Below, one piece after another: positions 17,089-25,770 of a stretch of 64,000 nt of DNA. The DNA lies in contig JAYPQE010000003.1 of assembly GCA_038131795.1 (NCBI GenBank), forward strand, positions 1,488,001-1,552,000, given 5' to 3'. Both the position numbers and the translations under genes were made by a program. This DNA comes from Eutrophobius brisbanensis. Lineage in GTDB: Bacteria > Pseudomonadota > Gammaproteobacteria > Eutrophobiales > Eutrophobiaceae. Position 1 is the stretch's first letter. Each line of letters starts with the position of its first letter. The notes beneath the pieces were generated by a model. The model had not been told where the DNA came from, ran no database searches, and worked only from the letters and a program-made list of their open reading frames with translations.

Positions 17089-17538
17089 TTATCGACGCGC
17101 TTGAAAAAACAGTTTTAATAAATCTACACATTCCGATTCTAAAACACCGCCACTGATGGTTGCATGGTGATTTATCCTGTTATTCGAAAAAAGATCGATG
17201 ACGCTTCCTGCACTTCCGGCCTTTGGATCATATGCACCAAAAATGACTCGTTGTATACGGGCATGAAAGATTGCCCCGGCACACATCACACACGGCTCCA
17301 TGGTACAATATAATGTGGCGTTTTCCAGGCGATAGTTGCCTGTTTTGCTTGTGGCCGATCGAATTGCCTGAATCTCGGCATGGGCTGTGGGATCACTCAG
17401 TGAGATAGGTTTGTTCCATCCCTCACAAACCGGTTCATTATCAATGACAATTAATGCCCCAACCGGTACCTCACCTTCCTGCTCAGCCTGTTTGGCGTGC
17501 GTGATAGCCTGACGCATCCAGTATTCATCATCATGCAT
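17089..17538 (-). CDS. tadA: tRNA-specific adenosine deaminase TadA
   Basis: A 149-residue zinc deaminase that converts A34 to inosine in tRNA-Arg(ACG). The catalytic motif is H53-A-E55 (PTAHAEIQAIR) and the zinc cysteines are C83 and C86 (EPCVMCAGAIFHARI). The substrate-binding segment DPKAGSAGSV and C-terminal helix are present. It heads the tadA-pncC-thpR-recA series on the minus strand; the 33-base gap from the large coiled-coil gene may make them one transcription unit. Confidence 0.96.
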   Translation of the reverse strand: MHDDEYWMRQAITHAKQAEQEGEVPVGALIVIDNEPVCEGWNKPISLSDPTAHAEIQAIRSATSKTGNYRLENATLYCTMEPCVMCAGAIFHARIQRVIFGAYDPKAGSAGSVIDLFSNNRINHHATISGGVLESECVDLLKLFFQARR

Positions 17539-17571
17539 GGTCTACTGGCGATACCCGGTTTTTACCGGATG

Positions 17572-20040
17572 TTAGTCCTTGTTGGTAAGTTGAGATGATA
17601 TATCAGATAACAGGTCATTATTGGCGTCTTCTGCGGCTTTCTTGGCGGCCATGGCCCGTTCGCGGATACGCTTCATATGTTCCAGCTGGGTGGTTGAATT
17701 GGCATATTCGCGCTCCTGCTCTTCAAGCTCCTCTTTAAAGTCTGCAAGATCTGCCTGAAGTTGTTTGGCCAATGCCTCCTCTTCGGCCTTTTTCTTGACC
17801 AGATCTTCCTGGTTGACCTTTTGTGCCACTGCCACTTCTTCTTGCTTTTTTTCTGCTTCTGTGGCCTTTTCTGAGGCCTTGGCAAGTTTTTCCTGTGCGG
17901 TTTTAATCTTGGATTGCATCTGTTCTTTAACCGCATCACTGGTGGTCACATCGGCCTTTGATTGCGCCTGTTTGGCTTTGAGCGCAGTCACTTCTGCCAA
18001 TGCCGCCCTTTTTAATGCTTCTGCTTCCGCCTTGGCCTTATGCACTTCCTGTAATGCAGCCTGGATCTTTTTCTGCTCTACTTCAAGCTTCAAGCGCTCT
18101 TCCCTGAGTTGTTTCTCCTGCTCTTCCTTCGATTGCTCCTGCTTTGACTGCATCTCCTTGATCATTAATTCTGCTTCTTGCTTGGCAGCTGCCCTCGCGG
18201 CTTCTGCAATGGCCTTTTCCCTGCGCGCCTTTTCAATTTCCTCATTATTTTTTGCAACCTGTTCAGCCAGCTTTCGGCGCTCCATTTCAATCTTCTTCCT
18301 GGCCTCTATTTCGATCTTCTTGCGCATCTCTTCCTGGGCCTGTTGCTGTTTTGGCGTGGCCTCCTCCATGGCTTTTTTAGCCGCCTCCATTTCTGCGCGG
18401 ATCTTCTCAGCATCCTGCTTATTTTTTCTTGCCTCTTCGGCTTCTTTCTCCAGGCGTTCCTGTTCTGCTTTCAGCTTTGTCTCAGCCTCGGCCTTAAGCT
18501 GCTCAAGTTTTTCCATTTCTTCTGCATTTTTGGCATAGACATCTTCGATCTTTTTCTTTTCTGCCTGCATGCGTTGTTCAGCTTCCTGCTGAAGTTTTTT
18601 GAGCCGCTCTTCCTCCTGTTGACGCATTTGCTGGATTTCAGTTTCAAACTTGGCCCTTTCAGCATTTAACCTTGCCTTATCTTCCTCGAGCTTTTTAGCT
18701 GCTTCCTGATTCCGAATGACCGTCTGATCTGATTTTTTCGCGCGTTCAATTTCCATATTGGTCCGGGTCAGTTCAGCCTCAATGACTGTGGCCTTTATTT
18801 CCGGATCCATTTCCTCATCATCGTCATCTGCTGGAGGTGGGGGGGCTTTGACTTCTGGTTTTGCAGATGGTTTGGGCGTCTCTGGTGTAGTTTCCACAGG
18901 TGGCGGTTTTGGAATCTGTGTAACCTCATCCTCTGGATTAAGGTCAGGATGATTAACCAGGCCTCCGTCGAGGTATTGAGCATTGAGTCCACGATCAGTT
19001 AACAGAAATGCACCCGCTGAACTTCTCCCTCCGGTATCACAATACAATACATAATTAATATTTGGGTCCAACTTGTCTGCCTGCATTCTAAGAATGTTTA
19101 GCGGAATATGAATTGCGTCTTCAATATGGCTTCTTTCATATTCATTTTTGAATCTGACATCCAGCCATTTTCCACCCTGCTCGACAATCTCTTCCGCCTT
19201 GTTTGCAGAAACTGTCTGTAACATCGTTTTTTGAATTAAAGAAACAAAATTTTCCTTTGTCAGATGGGCGACAATACCATCTGTCTTCATTCTGATAGTG
19301 GCATTACGGACGGTTTCCGTTATCAATGCCTCTTCACCAAACCCATCTCCGGCCGACAACTCAGCCAATTTAAGCTCCTTGGCACCGGGTTTGGTTTGAC
19401 GCAGTACATCACATTTACCTTCCTGGATGATGTAATAATTTTCACCCGTCTCTCCCTGGATGATAATATTGTCACCTTTTTTATACTCAACCGGTTCTAA
19501 TAGTGCAAATAGCTGATGCATATTTGAGGTGGGCATACTTGCAAATATTTCTGACTGCAACATCCGTGTCATCCAGTCAATACTTTCATCTTCATCACCT
19601 TCGATGACATCCACTTCTACGACAGATGATGCGTCACCCAGGCCATCTCCAAATTCATCTTCAGCACCACCTTGCCCCTGATGTACAACCAGCAACTTAT
19701 CAAGCGTATTTCGATCAATTCTCATCACCACAGAATTTACATTGGCAACTCCGGAAAATTGACGGGGTTGTAACTGGGCCATGGGATATTTTGAGCGATC
19801 TGTTGCAGCCTTGATTGAACTGCTTACCTGACCATTTGCAACCAAATTGATCTCACCATCAATTAGATAAAATGAATAGCCGTCCCGGTCACCCTGATTA
19901 AATACCTGGCCCTTCTTTTTCAGCTCGATTAAGTCGGCCTTGGTAATAATGTCATTTTGTACTTGTGCTGGTAATTCATTGATCGGAATCAACTGGCGTA
20001 TTACATCAGCGTATTGTTGTTTTTCTTCAGGTATGGCCAT
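17572..20040 (-). CDS. Double cNMP-binding / rhodanese / long coiled-coil protein
   Basis: An 822-residue protein with an unusual chain of domains. Residues about 15-125 are a degenerate cyclic-nucleotide-binding fold (GQVFNQGDRDGYSFYLIDGEINL). Residues about 160-280 are a second, better conserved one (KKGDNIIIQGETGENYYIIQ, GDGFGEEALI, NATIRMKTDG). About 285-375 is a rhodanese domain (WLDVRFKNEYERSHIEDAIH, active cysteine in YCDTGGRSSA). A proline-rich acidic linker (about 380-415) leads to roughly 390 residues of Lys/Glu/Ala-rich coiled coil. No signal peptide or membrane span is seen, so it is probably cytoplasmic. It may link a nucleotide or redox signal to a scaffold. Domain calls are firm; the role is unknown. 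Confidence 0.9.
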   Translation of the reverse strand: MAIPEEKQQYADVIRQLIPINELPAQVQNDIITKADLIELKKKGQVFNQGDRDGYSFYLIDGEINLVANGQVSSSIKAATDRSKYPMAQLQPRQFSGVANVNSVVMRIDRNTLDKLLVVHQGQGGAEDEFGDGLGDASSVVEVDVIEGDEDESIDWMTRMLQSEIFASMPTSNMHQLFALLEPVEYKKGDNIIIQGETGENYYIIQEGKCDVLRQTKPGAKELKLAELSAGDGFGEEALITETVRNATIRMKTDGIVAHLTKENFVSLIQKTMLQTVSANKAEEIVEQGGKWLDVRFKNEYERSHIEDAIHIPLNILRMQADKLDPNINYVLYCDTGGRSSAGAFLLTDRGLNAQYLDGGLVNHPDLNPEDEVTQIPKPPPVETTPETPKPSAKPEVKAPPPPADDDDEEMDPEIKATVIEAELTRTNMEIERAKKSDQTVIRNQEAAKKLEEDKARLNAERAKFETEIQQMRQQEEERLKKLQQEAEQRMQAEKKKIEDVYAKNAEEMEKLEQLKAEAETKLKAEQERLEKEAEEARKNKQDAEKIRAEMEAAKKAMEEATPKQQQAQEEMRKKIEIEARKKIEMERRKLAEQVAKNNEEIEKARREKAIAEAARAAAKQEAELMIKEMQSKQEQSKEEQEKQLREERLKLEVEQKKIQAALQEVHKAKAEAEALKRAALAEVTALKAKQAQSKADVTTSDAVKEQMQSKIKTAQEKLAKASEKATEAEKKQEEVAVAQKVNQEDLVKKKAEEEALAKQLQADLADFKEELEEQEREYANSTTQLEHMKRIRERAMAAKKAAEDANNDLLSDISSQLTNKD

Positions 20041-20187
20041 TTTTAAAAAGAATCTGGTGGTTTATTAGAATATTCCTGGAAATTCCATTTCTAGCATTTT
20101 ATAAAAACGAAATAAAACAGTATGCTTTCATTATATTAGGGGTAAAAATGCTACAGTATTCAAAACCTTTGGGAAACCCGTTTTCTG

Positions 20188-20880
20188 GTGAATTTTTCAA
20201 CTATGTTTGGTAATTTCCCTCAAATTGATAATTTTTTTGTTTTTCCCGTAATAATCCTAGGGGTGTTTGGCCTGTTGTTTTTCATACTTGGGCTATTTGC
20301 CCTGGCCAATAAGCGAATTATCAAATGCTGCACCCTAAGTGCAATTTCCTTGGGCTTTCTTTTCACCTCAATACTCATCACCTTAATTGGGGTTAATTTT
20401 TATACTTATCATAGACTTAACAAAGAGGCACTGATTGCCTCCATAAAATTCTGGCAATTCGGCCCACAGCAATTTCTTGCCGTCCTCTCACAGGGATCTG
20501 GAGATGACGTACAAAGCTATCTAATTAATGGGGATGAATGGCAGGTTGATGCTCGTATCTTGAAATTGAAGTCAACAGCGATAATTGCCGGACTGGATTC
20601 AAGATACCGACTGGAGAGGTTATCTGGCCGTTACCGGAATATAGATCAGGAAAGATATGACCAGCGCAGTGTATTTGATCTGTCTACAGAGCCAGGCCTG
20701 GATATTTGGCCATTATTACTGACGCTGCAAAATTATCTGGACTGGATAGACACATATTACGGTAACAGTGTTTATTTACCCATGGCTGATCAAGCTAATT
20801 ATCAAATTGTCCTGACACAATCTGGTATTTTAAGTAGACCGGAAAATGAACAAGCAAGGCGAGCAGTTGTTAACTGTTAG
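20188..20880 (+). CDS. Conserved inner-membrane protein (often mislabelled multidrug efflux pump)
   Basis: A 230-residue protein with two transmembrane helices (about residues 17-40 and 48-70) and a soluble C-terminal domain. The C-terminal domain has the conserved stretches INGDEWQVDARILKLK, YRLERLSGRYRNIDQER and YGNSVYLPMADQANYQIVL, typical of a gammaproteobacterial family annotated as cation/multidrug efflux pump without real transporter features. A GTG at 20188 or ATG at 20203 could start it; neither has a clear ribosome site. Its 3' end overlaps the convergent histidine kinase gene by 11 bases. Function unknown. Confidence 0.75.
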   Translation: MNFSTMFGNFPQIDNFFVFPVIILGVFGLLFFILGLFALANKRIIKCCTLSAISLGFLFTSILITLIGVNFYTYHRLNKEALIASIKFWQFGPQQFLAVLSQGSGDDVQSYLINGDEWQVDARILKLKSTAIIAGLDSRYRLERLSGRYRNIDQERYDQRSVFDLSTEPGLDIWPLLLTLQNYLDWIDTYYGNSVYLPMADQANYQIVLTQSGILSRPENEQARRAVVNC

Positions 20881-22963
20881 CTAAGTTATCAGGAAACGCC
20901 ATTGTAATTTTTACACCGTTGTTCTCAGGCAGGTTCTCTGCCGTTACCGTACCACCATGAAACTCAACCACAAGACGTACAATGTACAAGCCGAGACCCA
21001 AGTGTGGTTCTATGTCGTCTTTTTTATCCCGAAAAGATATCATAGAGTTAAATAGTTCTCTATCCATGGATTCTGGCAATACCTGACCAAAATTCTCCAC
21101 ACTAACTATCCAAAAATCTTCATTCTCTTCCAGTCCAATCTGGATTGGCGAATCAGGAGATTTAAAGTCTATTGCATTCTTGATTACTTTATCCAACATC
21201 TGCACAAATATATCTGCCGCTATATTTTTTGAATGCACCTGACCTGTAATATTCAGAACAAACTCTACATCGGGAAATGCCACTCTATAGCCTTCAGTGC
21301 ATTTCGTGACAAGATCACCTATTTCCTCCTGGCGAAATTCGGTGGTTTGCAGGGCCTGTTCAAGTCTGGTGGCCTCACTTAAACGAACCACAATGGTGTT
21401 CAGTCTATGTATCCCTTCCCGGGCTCGTTCAAGATAGGTTGTTTTATCATGTTCATCATGGGTTTCCTTCAGTTGGTCCAATGATGACTGCACCACCGTC
21501 ATAGGAGTACGCAATTCATGGGACAACCTGCCGGCCAATTTTTCTAGATACTGGTTATACTCCTTCAATCTGTCTAGCATTGCGGCATAATTTCGTGATA
21601 AGTCACCGATTTCATCTGTAGACTTGCTGGTTTTAAAACTGCCGACTACCCGACCATGTTGATCGATTGCCGATGCAGCATCACGTTCCAGTTGTCTGAT
21701 ACGAATAGATAAGCGGGTGGCAAAGATAAGCAGTAATAAGGTGACGAATATAAAAACAAATAATGACTTGTTAAATAATGATGCCATGGCCTGCCGTTGC
21801 TGAATCTGAATATGCGAGGTGGTCTCTTCCACCACGACCACTCCGTTTGGTCTATCATTTATCATGACCGGTGCGGCGGCCGAGACAATGATTGCCCTGT
21901 CATCTGGCGAAGTACGCCATCTACTGCCGGGGATTCCCTGTAATGCTGTACTGATTTCATCGCCTTGTAGTCGGGATGCCCCCGATAGATCATCACTGAA
22001 TCTTTGATGGACTGGAGGCAACAATAAACTATAGAGCAAATTAAAAGTAGGGCCTGGTAAATCCTTCGTTAAATTACCGGTTGTAGCCAGTACCTGGCCA
22101 TTATTATTCAGTACCCAGATCCTCCTGCCTTCAATACGCGCATAATTTTCAATCATGGCTTCAATTACCGGAGAAGATTGAAGTACTCGTCCTGGATTAA
22201 TCCGGGTCAGTTTACCCGCTGTACCGATAATTGATGTAATTTTGCGATCAATGGGATTATCAACATCAGAAACTGTGATGCCCAGTGTATCTCTTATGGC
22301 ATTTACAGGTATTCGAAATTCCAGGTTATAACCAGACTCTGTCTGCCGCCAGTATGCTCCAACATTGGTCTTATAAACATATTCACTATTTTCCACGCCA
22401 AATTCATCTGTGACCCTGATTAATTCAAATGGGGTAAATTCACCTGAATCAGCCGGGGAAAAATAATAATGCATGAGGACATCATTATAATTTTTAAAGC
22501 TTAGTATCAGATGGTCGTTATTAAACGCACCCGGGTTATCACGTTCCCTGTATACCAGATGTGAATCCTCTACCTGCAATAACGCATAATAATATTGCTG
22601 GTAGCGACTGATAATGAATTTGTATGACAACGGATCCCCAGACATCTCATTTTCATCTGTATAAATATCTGACCAACTCAAATAAGACATCCAGTCGTCG
22701 GTGTAGCCATCCAGTTGAATCGGATGAGTTAATTTATGGACAAATACAGACGGACTTTTTGTCTGTTCGCTGGTAGGGAATAATTCTACCTGGTTATGTA
22801 ATGGACCCGACACGGCAATTGCAGAATCGATTAATGATGTTTCCAGTGAATCACGAAGATATTGCTCCATTTCCCGCAGGTATTGATAGCCGACATAGGG
22901 TATGCTCAATACTGCGATTGAGAGCATAAGCAGCTTTGTTTTTATAGACACTTTTATTGACAT
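20870..22963 (-). CDS. PdsS-like sensor histidine kinase of the dedicated sortase system
   Basis: A 697-residue membrane kinase. An N-terminal helix (about 10-28) is followed by a large periplasmic domain (about 30-390, with LTHPIQLDGYTDDW near residue 80 resembling a carbohydrate-binding-type sensor), a second helix (SLFVFIFVTLLLLIFATRL), a HAMP-like linker, the H-box RLSHELRTPMTVVQSSL and an ATPase domain (HLGLGLYIVRLVVEFHGG). Size, order and flanking partners match the proteobacterial dedicated-sortase histidine kinase family (TIGR03785, from memory). It lies 54 bases downstream of its response regulator. No sortase or sortase target is encoded in this window. Confidence 0.85.
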   Translation of the reverse strand: MSIKVSIKTKLLMLSIAVLSIPYVGYQYLREMEQYLRDSLETSLIDSAIAVSGPLHNQVELFPTSEQTKSPSVFVHKLTHPIQLDGYTDDWMSYLSWSDIYTDENEMSGDPLSYKFIISRYQQYYYALLQVEDSHLVYRERDNPGAFNNDHLILSFKNYNDVLMHYYFSPADSGEFTPFELIRVTDEFGVENSEYVYKTNVGAYWRQTESGYNLEFRIPVNAIRDTLGITVSDVDNPIDRKITSIIGTAGKLTRINPGRVLQSSPVIEAMIENYARIEGRRIWVLNNNGQVLATTGNLTKDLPGPTFNLLYSLLLPPVHQRFSDDLSGASRLQGDEISTALQGIPGSRWRTSPDDRAIIVSAAAPVMINDRPNGVVVVEETTSHIQIQQRQAMASLFNKSLFVFIFVTLLLLIFATRLSIRIRQLERDAASAIDQHGRVVGSFKTSKSTDEIGDLSRNYAAMLDRLKEYNQYLEKLAGRLSHELRTPMTVVQSSLDQLKETHDEHDKTTYLERAREGIHRLNTIVVRLSEATRLEQALQTTEFRQEEIGDLVTKCTEGYRVAFPDVEFVLNITGQVHSKNIAADIFVQMLDKVIKNAIDFKSPDSPIQIGLEENEDFWIVSVENFGQVLPESMDRELFNSMISFRDKKDDIEPHLGLGLYIVRLVVEFHGGTVTAENLPENNGVKITMAFPDNLANS

Positions 22964-23017
22964 TTATTAACCAGTTAAAAAGTGAGAAGTAAAAGAATTT
23001 TTAAAATGATTAGCTTT

Positions 23018-23707
23018 TCACTTTTTCCATCTATATCCCATTCCATACACCGTTTCAATGCAATCAAAATTTTCATCCAGTGATTCAAATTTTCTGCGCA
23101 ACCTTTTCACATGTGATGTGACTGTACCGTCATCCACAAAAATATTTGCGTCCTGCATTAACTGATCGCGGTTTTTCACATGGCCTGGAATTCTAACCAG
23201 TGAATTGAGAATCCAGAACTCGGTGACGGTTAACACGACTTTTTGCTCCTTCCATTCAACAGTAAGACTGGTTGAATCAATAGACAAATCACCAACCTTG
23301 CGTAAATCTGCTTCTGCCAATTCAGTTTCAAGGGCATCGATTCTTCTAAATAATGCTGCCACCCTGGCGAGGATTTGATGAATAGAAACATCTTTGGTCA
23401 GATAATCATCAGCCCCAAGACGCAGACCTGAAATAACGTCGAAATCGGAATCCCTGGCGGTAAGAAAGATAATTGGCAATGTATTAGATTTGCTTCGTAG
23501 CATCCTACATACGTCAAAGCCACCTTCCACATCATCTCCCAAACTGATATCAATAATGGCCAGATCGGGAAGGTGTGTGTGAAATGCCTGTAATGCTTCC
23601 TGTCTGGATTCAAGACCCAACACCTGGTATCCCTGCTTGCTCAAGGCATCTGCATAGTTTTTTCGAATCGCTGCTTCATCTTCAATCAATGCAATTTTTC
23701 GGCTCAT
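23018..23707 (-). CDS. PdsR-like response regulator, OmpR family
   Basis: A 229-residue regulator. The receiver domain (1-120) has the acidic pair ED (9-10... E-D-E), phospho-acceptor D53 in LAIIDISLGD and the conserved lysine in LTKDVS. The winged-helix DNA-binding domain (about 130-229) contains LTVTEFWILNSLVRIPGHV and the recognition region DDGTVTSHVKRLRRKF, closing with ETVYGMGYRWKK. It precedes the kinase in one operon and is divergent from the OmpA-family gene, as in Pds systems. Direct repeats upstream are candidate binding sites. Confidence 0.9.
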   Translation of the reverse strand: MSRKIALIEDEAAIRKNYADALSKQGYQVLGLESRQEALQAFHTHLPDLAIIDISLGDDVEGGFDVCRMLRSKSNTLPIIFLTARDSDFDVISGLRLGADDYLTKDVSIHQILARVAALFRRIDALETELAEADLRKVGDLSIDSTSLTVEWKEQKVVLTVTEFWILNSLVRIPGHVKNRDQLMQDANIFVDDGTVTSHVKRLRRKFESLDENFDCIETVYGMGYRWKK

Positions 23708-23900
23708 AAACCACCTTTTAATGTTTTATGTGTATGGCAAAAACTGTATAACAATATATATAGCCAAGTATTGATATTCGCCACAATTTCCATAATTTCG
23801 CCAGAATTCATCGTTAGAATTCCTTTCCTGGCCAGTGTCACTCCTTATTTGTGTCGTTTAATTGTAACTGTCGAAATTAACAACCCAAGGAGAATTACCC
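23708..23900. promoter_or_regulatory. Divergent regulatory region between PdsR-like and PdsO-like genes
   Basis: 193 bases between divergent starts. TTCGCCA occurs at 23777-23783 and again at 23797-23803, a 20-base repeat distance (two helical turns), and AGAATTC occurs at 23803-23809 and 23816-23822. OmpR-type regulators commonly bind direct repeats, so these are candidate PdsR sites; that link is inference. A strong ribosome site (AAGGAG) precedes the plus-strand gene. Confidence 0.45.
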
Positions 23901-24620
23901 GTGAGCAAATTAATCTTATCTGTATTTATAGTTTTATGCCTGTTTAATATTGTCGCCCATGCCGATACTCAAGCTGCCCACGGTGTTCCCTTTAAACACA
24001 AGGCCGAGGCCGGTATTGGTATTGGTGCAATCCTGGGTGGCCTGATTGCAGGCCCGCCCGGCGCCATACTGGGAATGGCAGGTGGTGCCTGGCTGGGTGG
24101 AAATGATGAGAAAAAAGACCAGGAGATCTCCCAACTAAACACCAACTTGATAGATAAGCAAACAGAATTGACCATAATGGAAAACAGGGTTAATAACATG
24201 CAAACACAGTATAGCGATGAACTACAGAAAGTATCAGTCCAAAACAGGCGTTCTTCATTAAAAGATCTGAGTAAAGGCGTATCACTTGCCATCTATTTTC
24301 GTACAGAAAGTGATGCCATTGATGACGAGGCCATGCCGCGCATTCAAAAGCTTGCTGAATTCGTCAAACAATTTCCTGAAATCAAGCTCCTGATCGAAGG
24401 CTTCGCAGACAAGCGTGGTACGACCATATTTAACCGTCAACTTGGAACAAAGCGGGCTCAAGCAGTCAGGTCTGCTCTGCTGAAATCCGGTCTGGACAGT
24501 AAACGAATACTTATCCATTCCTATGGTGAAAGCCGTGCGGCCGCTACAGAGTCAGATCAGGAAGGTACTTTTTTTGACCGCAGAGTAAGTATCACGCTGA
24601 CCCTTGATACGCAAATCTAA
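23901..24620 (+). CDS. PdsO-like OmpA-family protein of the sortase system
   Basis: A 239-residue exported protein: signal peptide (cleaved near AHA|DT, residue 21), a glycine-zipper segment (about 38-66, GIGIGAILGGLIAGPPGAIL), a short coiled coil (about 72-115), then an OmpA C-terminal peptidoglycan-binding domain (about 125-235, with LLIEGFADKRGTTIFNRQLG and RAQAVRSALLKSGL). This order is that of the sortase-associated OmpA-like protein PdsO. It should bridge outer membrane and peptidoglycan. It is divergent from the PdsR/PdsS-like pair and followed one base later by a tiny membrane protein. Family call is good; the sortase it would serve is not seen here. Confidence 0.85.
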   Translation: MSKLILSVFIVLCLFNIVAHADTQAAHGVPFKHKAEAGIGIGAILGGLIAGPPGAILGMAGGAWLGGNDEKKDQEISQLNTNLIDKQTELTIMENRVNNMQTQYSDELQKVSVQNRRSSLKDLSKGVSLAIYFRTESDAIDDEAMPRIQKLAEFVKQFPEIKLLIEGFADKRGTTIFNRQLGTKRAQAVRSALLKSGLDSKRILIHSYGESRAAATESDQEGTFFDRRVSITLTLDTQI

Positions 24621-24621
24621 A

Positions 24622-24774
24622 ATGAACACAGTTACAGATAAGATCAAAATTGATAATAAACCATTATCATTTTTCATAATAATCATAAATTGCATAATCG
24701 CTGGTATATCTGCCGGACTCATTTTCACAGTAACAATTATGACTCTCATTATTTTGCTGACAGCTTTCGGGTAA
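24622..24774 (+). CDS. Tiny membrane protein downstream of the OmpA-family gene
   Basis: A 50-residue frame starting with ATG one base after the OmpA stop. It has a short lysine-containing head (MNTVTDKIKIDNKPLS) followed by about 32 hydrophobic residues (FFIIIINCIIAGISAGL, then IMTLIILLTAFG), enough for one long or two short spans. The tight spacing suggests coupling. No ribosome site of its own stands out. I know no family; coding status is plausible but unproven. Confidence 0.4.
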   Translation: MNTVTDKIKIDNKPLSFFIIIINCIIAGISAGLIFTVTIMTLIILLTAFG

Positions 24775-24828
24775 TGACTACCCGTTATCCCAAAGGGTCA
24801 ATGCGGTAACAGACCCACCGAGTATCTC

Positions 24829-24863
24829 ACGGTCCGGGGAACTCCCCTCCACCCCCGGACCGT
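24829..24863 (+). terminator. GC-rich hairpin after the sortase-system OmpA unit
   Basis: ACGGTCCGGGG (24829-24839) pairs perfectly with CCCCGGACCGT (24853-24863) around a 13-base loop. No T-run follows, so it may be a Rho-assisted end or an mRNA-stabilising structure rather than a classic intrinsic terminator. Confidence 0.5.
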
Positions 24864-24982
24864 TGAGGTTCGGCCAACAAGTTAAACATCATATAAATGG
24901 CTAATTACTTCTTATTAATTTAAGATAGTCATATTTATTCAAATTATTACATAACGCACAGATTAGAAATGCCGGGGGGAAA

Positions 24983-25770
24983 ATGCCAGATTCAATAATG
25001 CAGTTTTTAATAGACGCAGGTCTTGCGCTTGCAATCTTATTATTTGGAATATGGTTAGCCAAAAGAATCAAGAATATTGCAAACGCCGTGATGGAAAAAC
25101 GCGGAGTGGACCCGTTGTTATCCAGCTTTCTAGCCAGTATAGGGCATATCCTAATTGTAGTATTCGTGGTGATTGCAGCACTGGGTCAACTGGGTATTCA
25201 GACCACCTCACTGGTTGCGGTATTGGGTGCCGCCGGGCTGGCGGTTGGCCTGGCGTTACAGGGATCACTCGCTAATTTTGCCTCCGGCGTTATTATTATC
25301 GCCTTGAGACCTTTCAAGGTTGGTGATTTCGTTGAGGCAGGCGGTGTCAGTGGTGTCGTCGAAGGCATACAGATTTTCTCAACCAGTATGCGCCAGGAGA
25401 CAACAAAGCCATCATCGTTCCCAATTCTGCTATTACCGGGGGGACCATAACCAATTTTTCTGCAAAGGACACACGACGCGTGGATCTGGTCTTTGGTATC
25501 GGTTACAACGACGATATTCCAACAGCGAAGGCTATTCTGCAGCGACTGGTTGATGAGGATGAACGGATATTAAAAGATCCCGCACCGGTTATTGCGGTGG
25601 GGGAACTGGCTGACAACAGTGTGAATATCGTGGTTCGTCCCTGGACCAGTACTGCTGATTACTGGGGTGTGTACTGGGACCTGACGGAAAAGGTTAAACT
25701 GACGTTTGATAAGGAAGGTATATCCATCCCCTATCCACAACGTGACGTGCACCTGCACCAGGTAGCTTAA
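24983..25770 (+). pseudogene. Small MscS-family mechanosensitive channel, frameshifted
   Basis: Two frames join into one MscS protein of about 262 residues. The first half (24983 to about 25395) has three membrane spans, including the pore helix GLAVGLALQGSLANFASGV, and the beta-domain start RPFKVGDFVEAGGVSG. The frame then shifts near 25395, within CGCCAGGAGAC, after FSTSMR. The second half continues in another frame as GDNKAIIVPNSAI, then ITNFSAKDTRRVDLVFGIGY, to a normal MscS end at 25770. One missing base explains it. There is no homopolymer or obvious slippery site. Either the gene is broken or the assembly has a one-base error. Its stop overlaps the convergent site-2 protease gene. Confidence 0.85.

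Noticed and set aside
17765..18669. Long plus-strand frames (up to 257 codons) opposite the coiled-coil gene
   Set aside because: They are mirror readings of Lys/Glu/Ala-rich codons, giving Ser/Phe/Cys-rich nonsense; the minus-strand protein has clear domains.
20188..20880. Multidrug efflux pump
   Set aside because: Only two membrane helices and no transporter motif; the label common for this family is not supported.
25390..25400. Programmed frameshift in mscS
   Set aside because: No slippery heptamer, no ribosome-site-like stimulator and no downstream structure seen; MscS is not known to use frameshifting.
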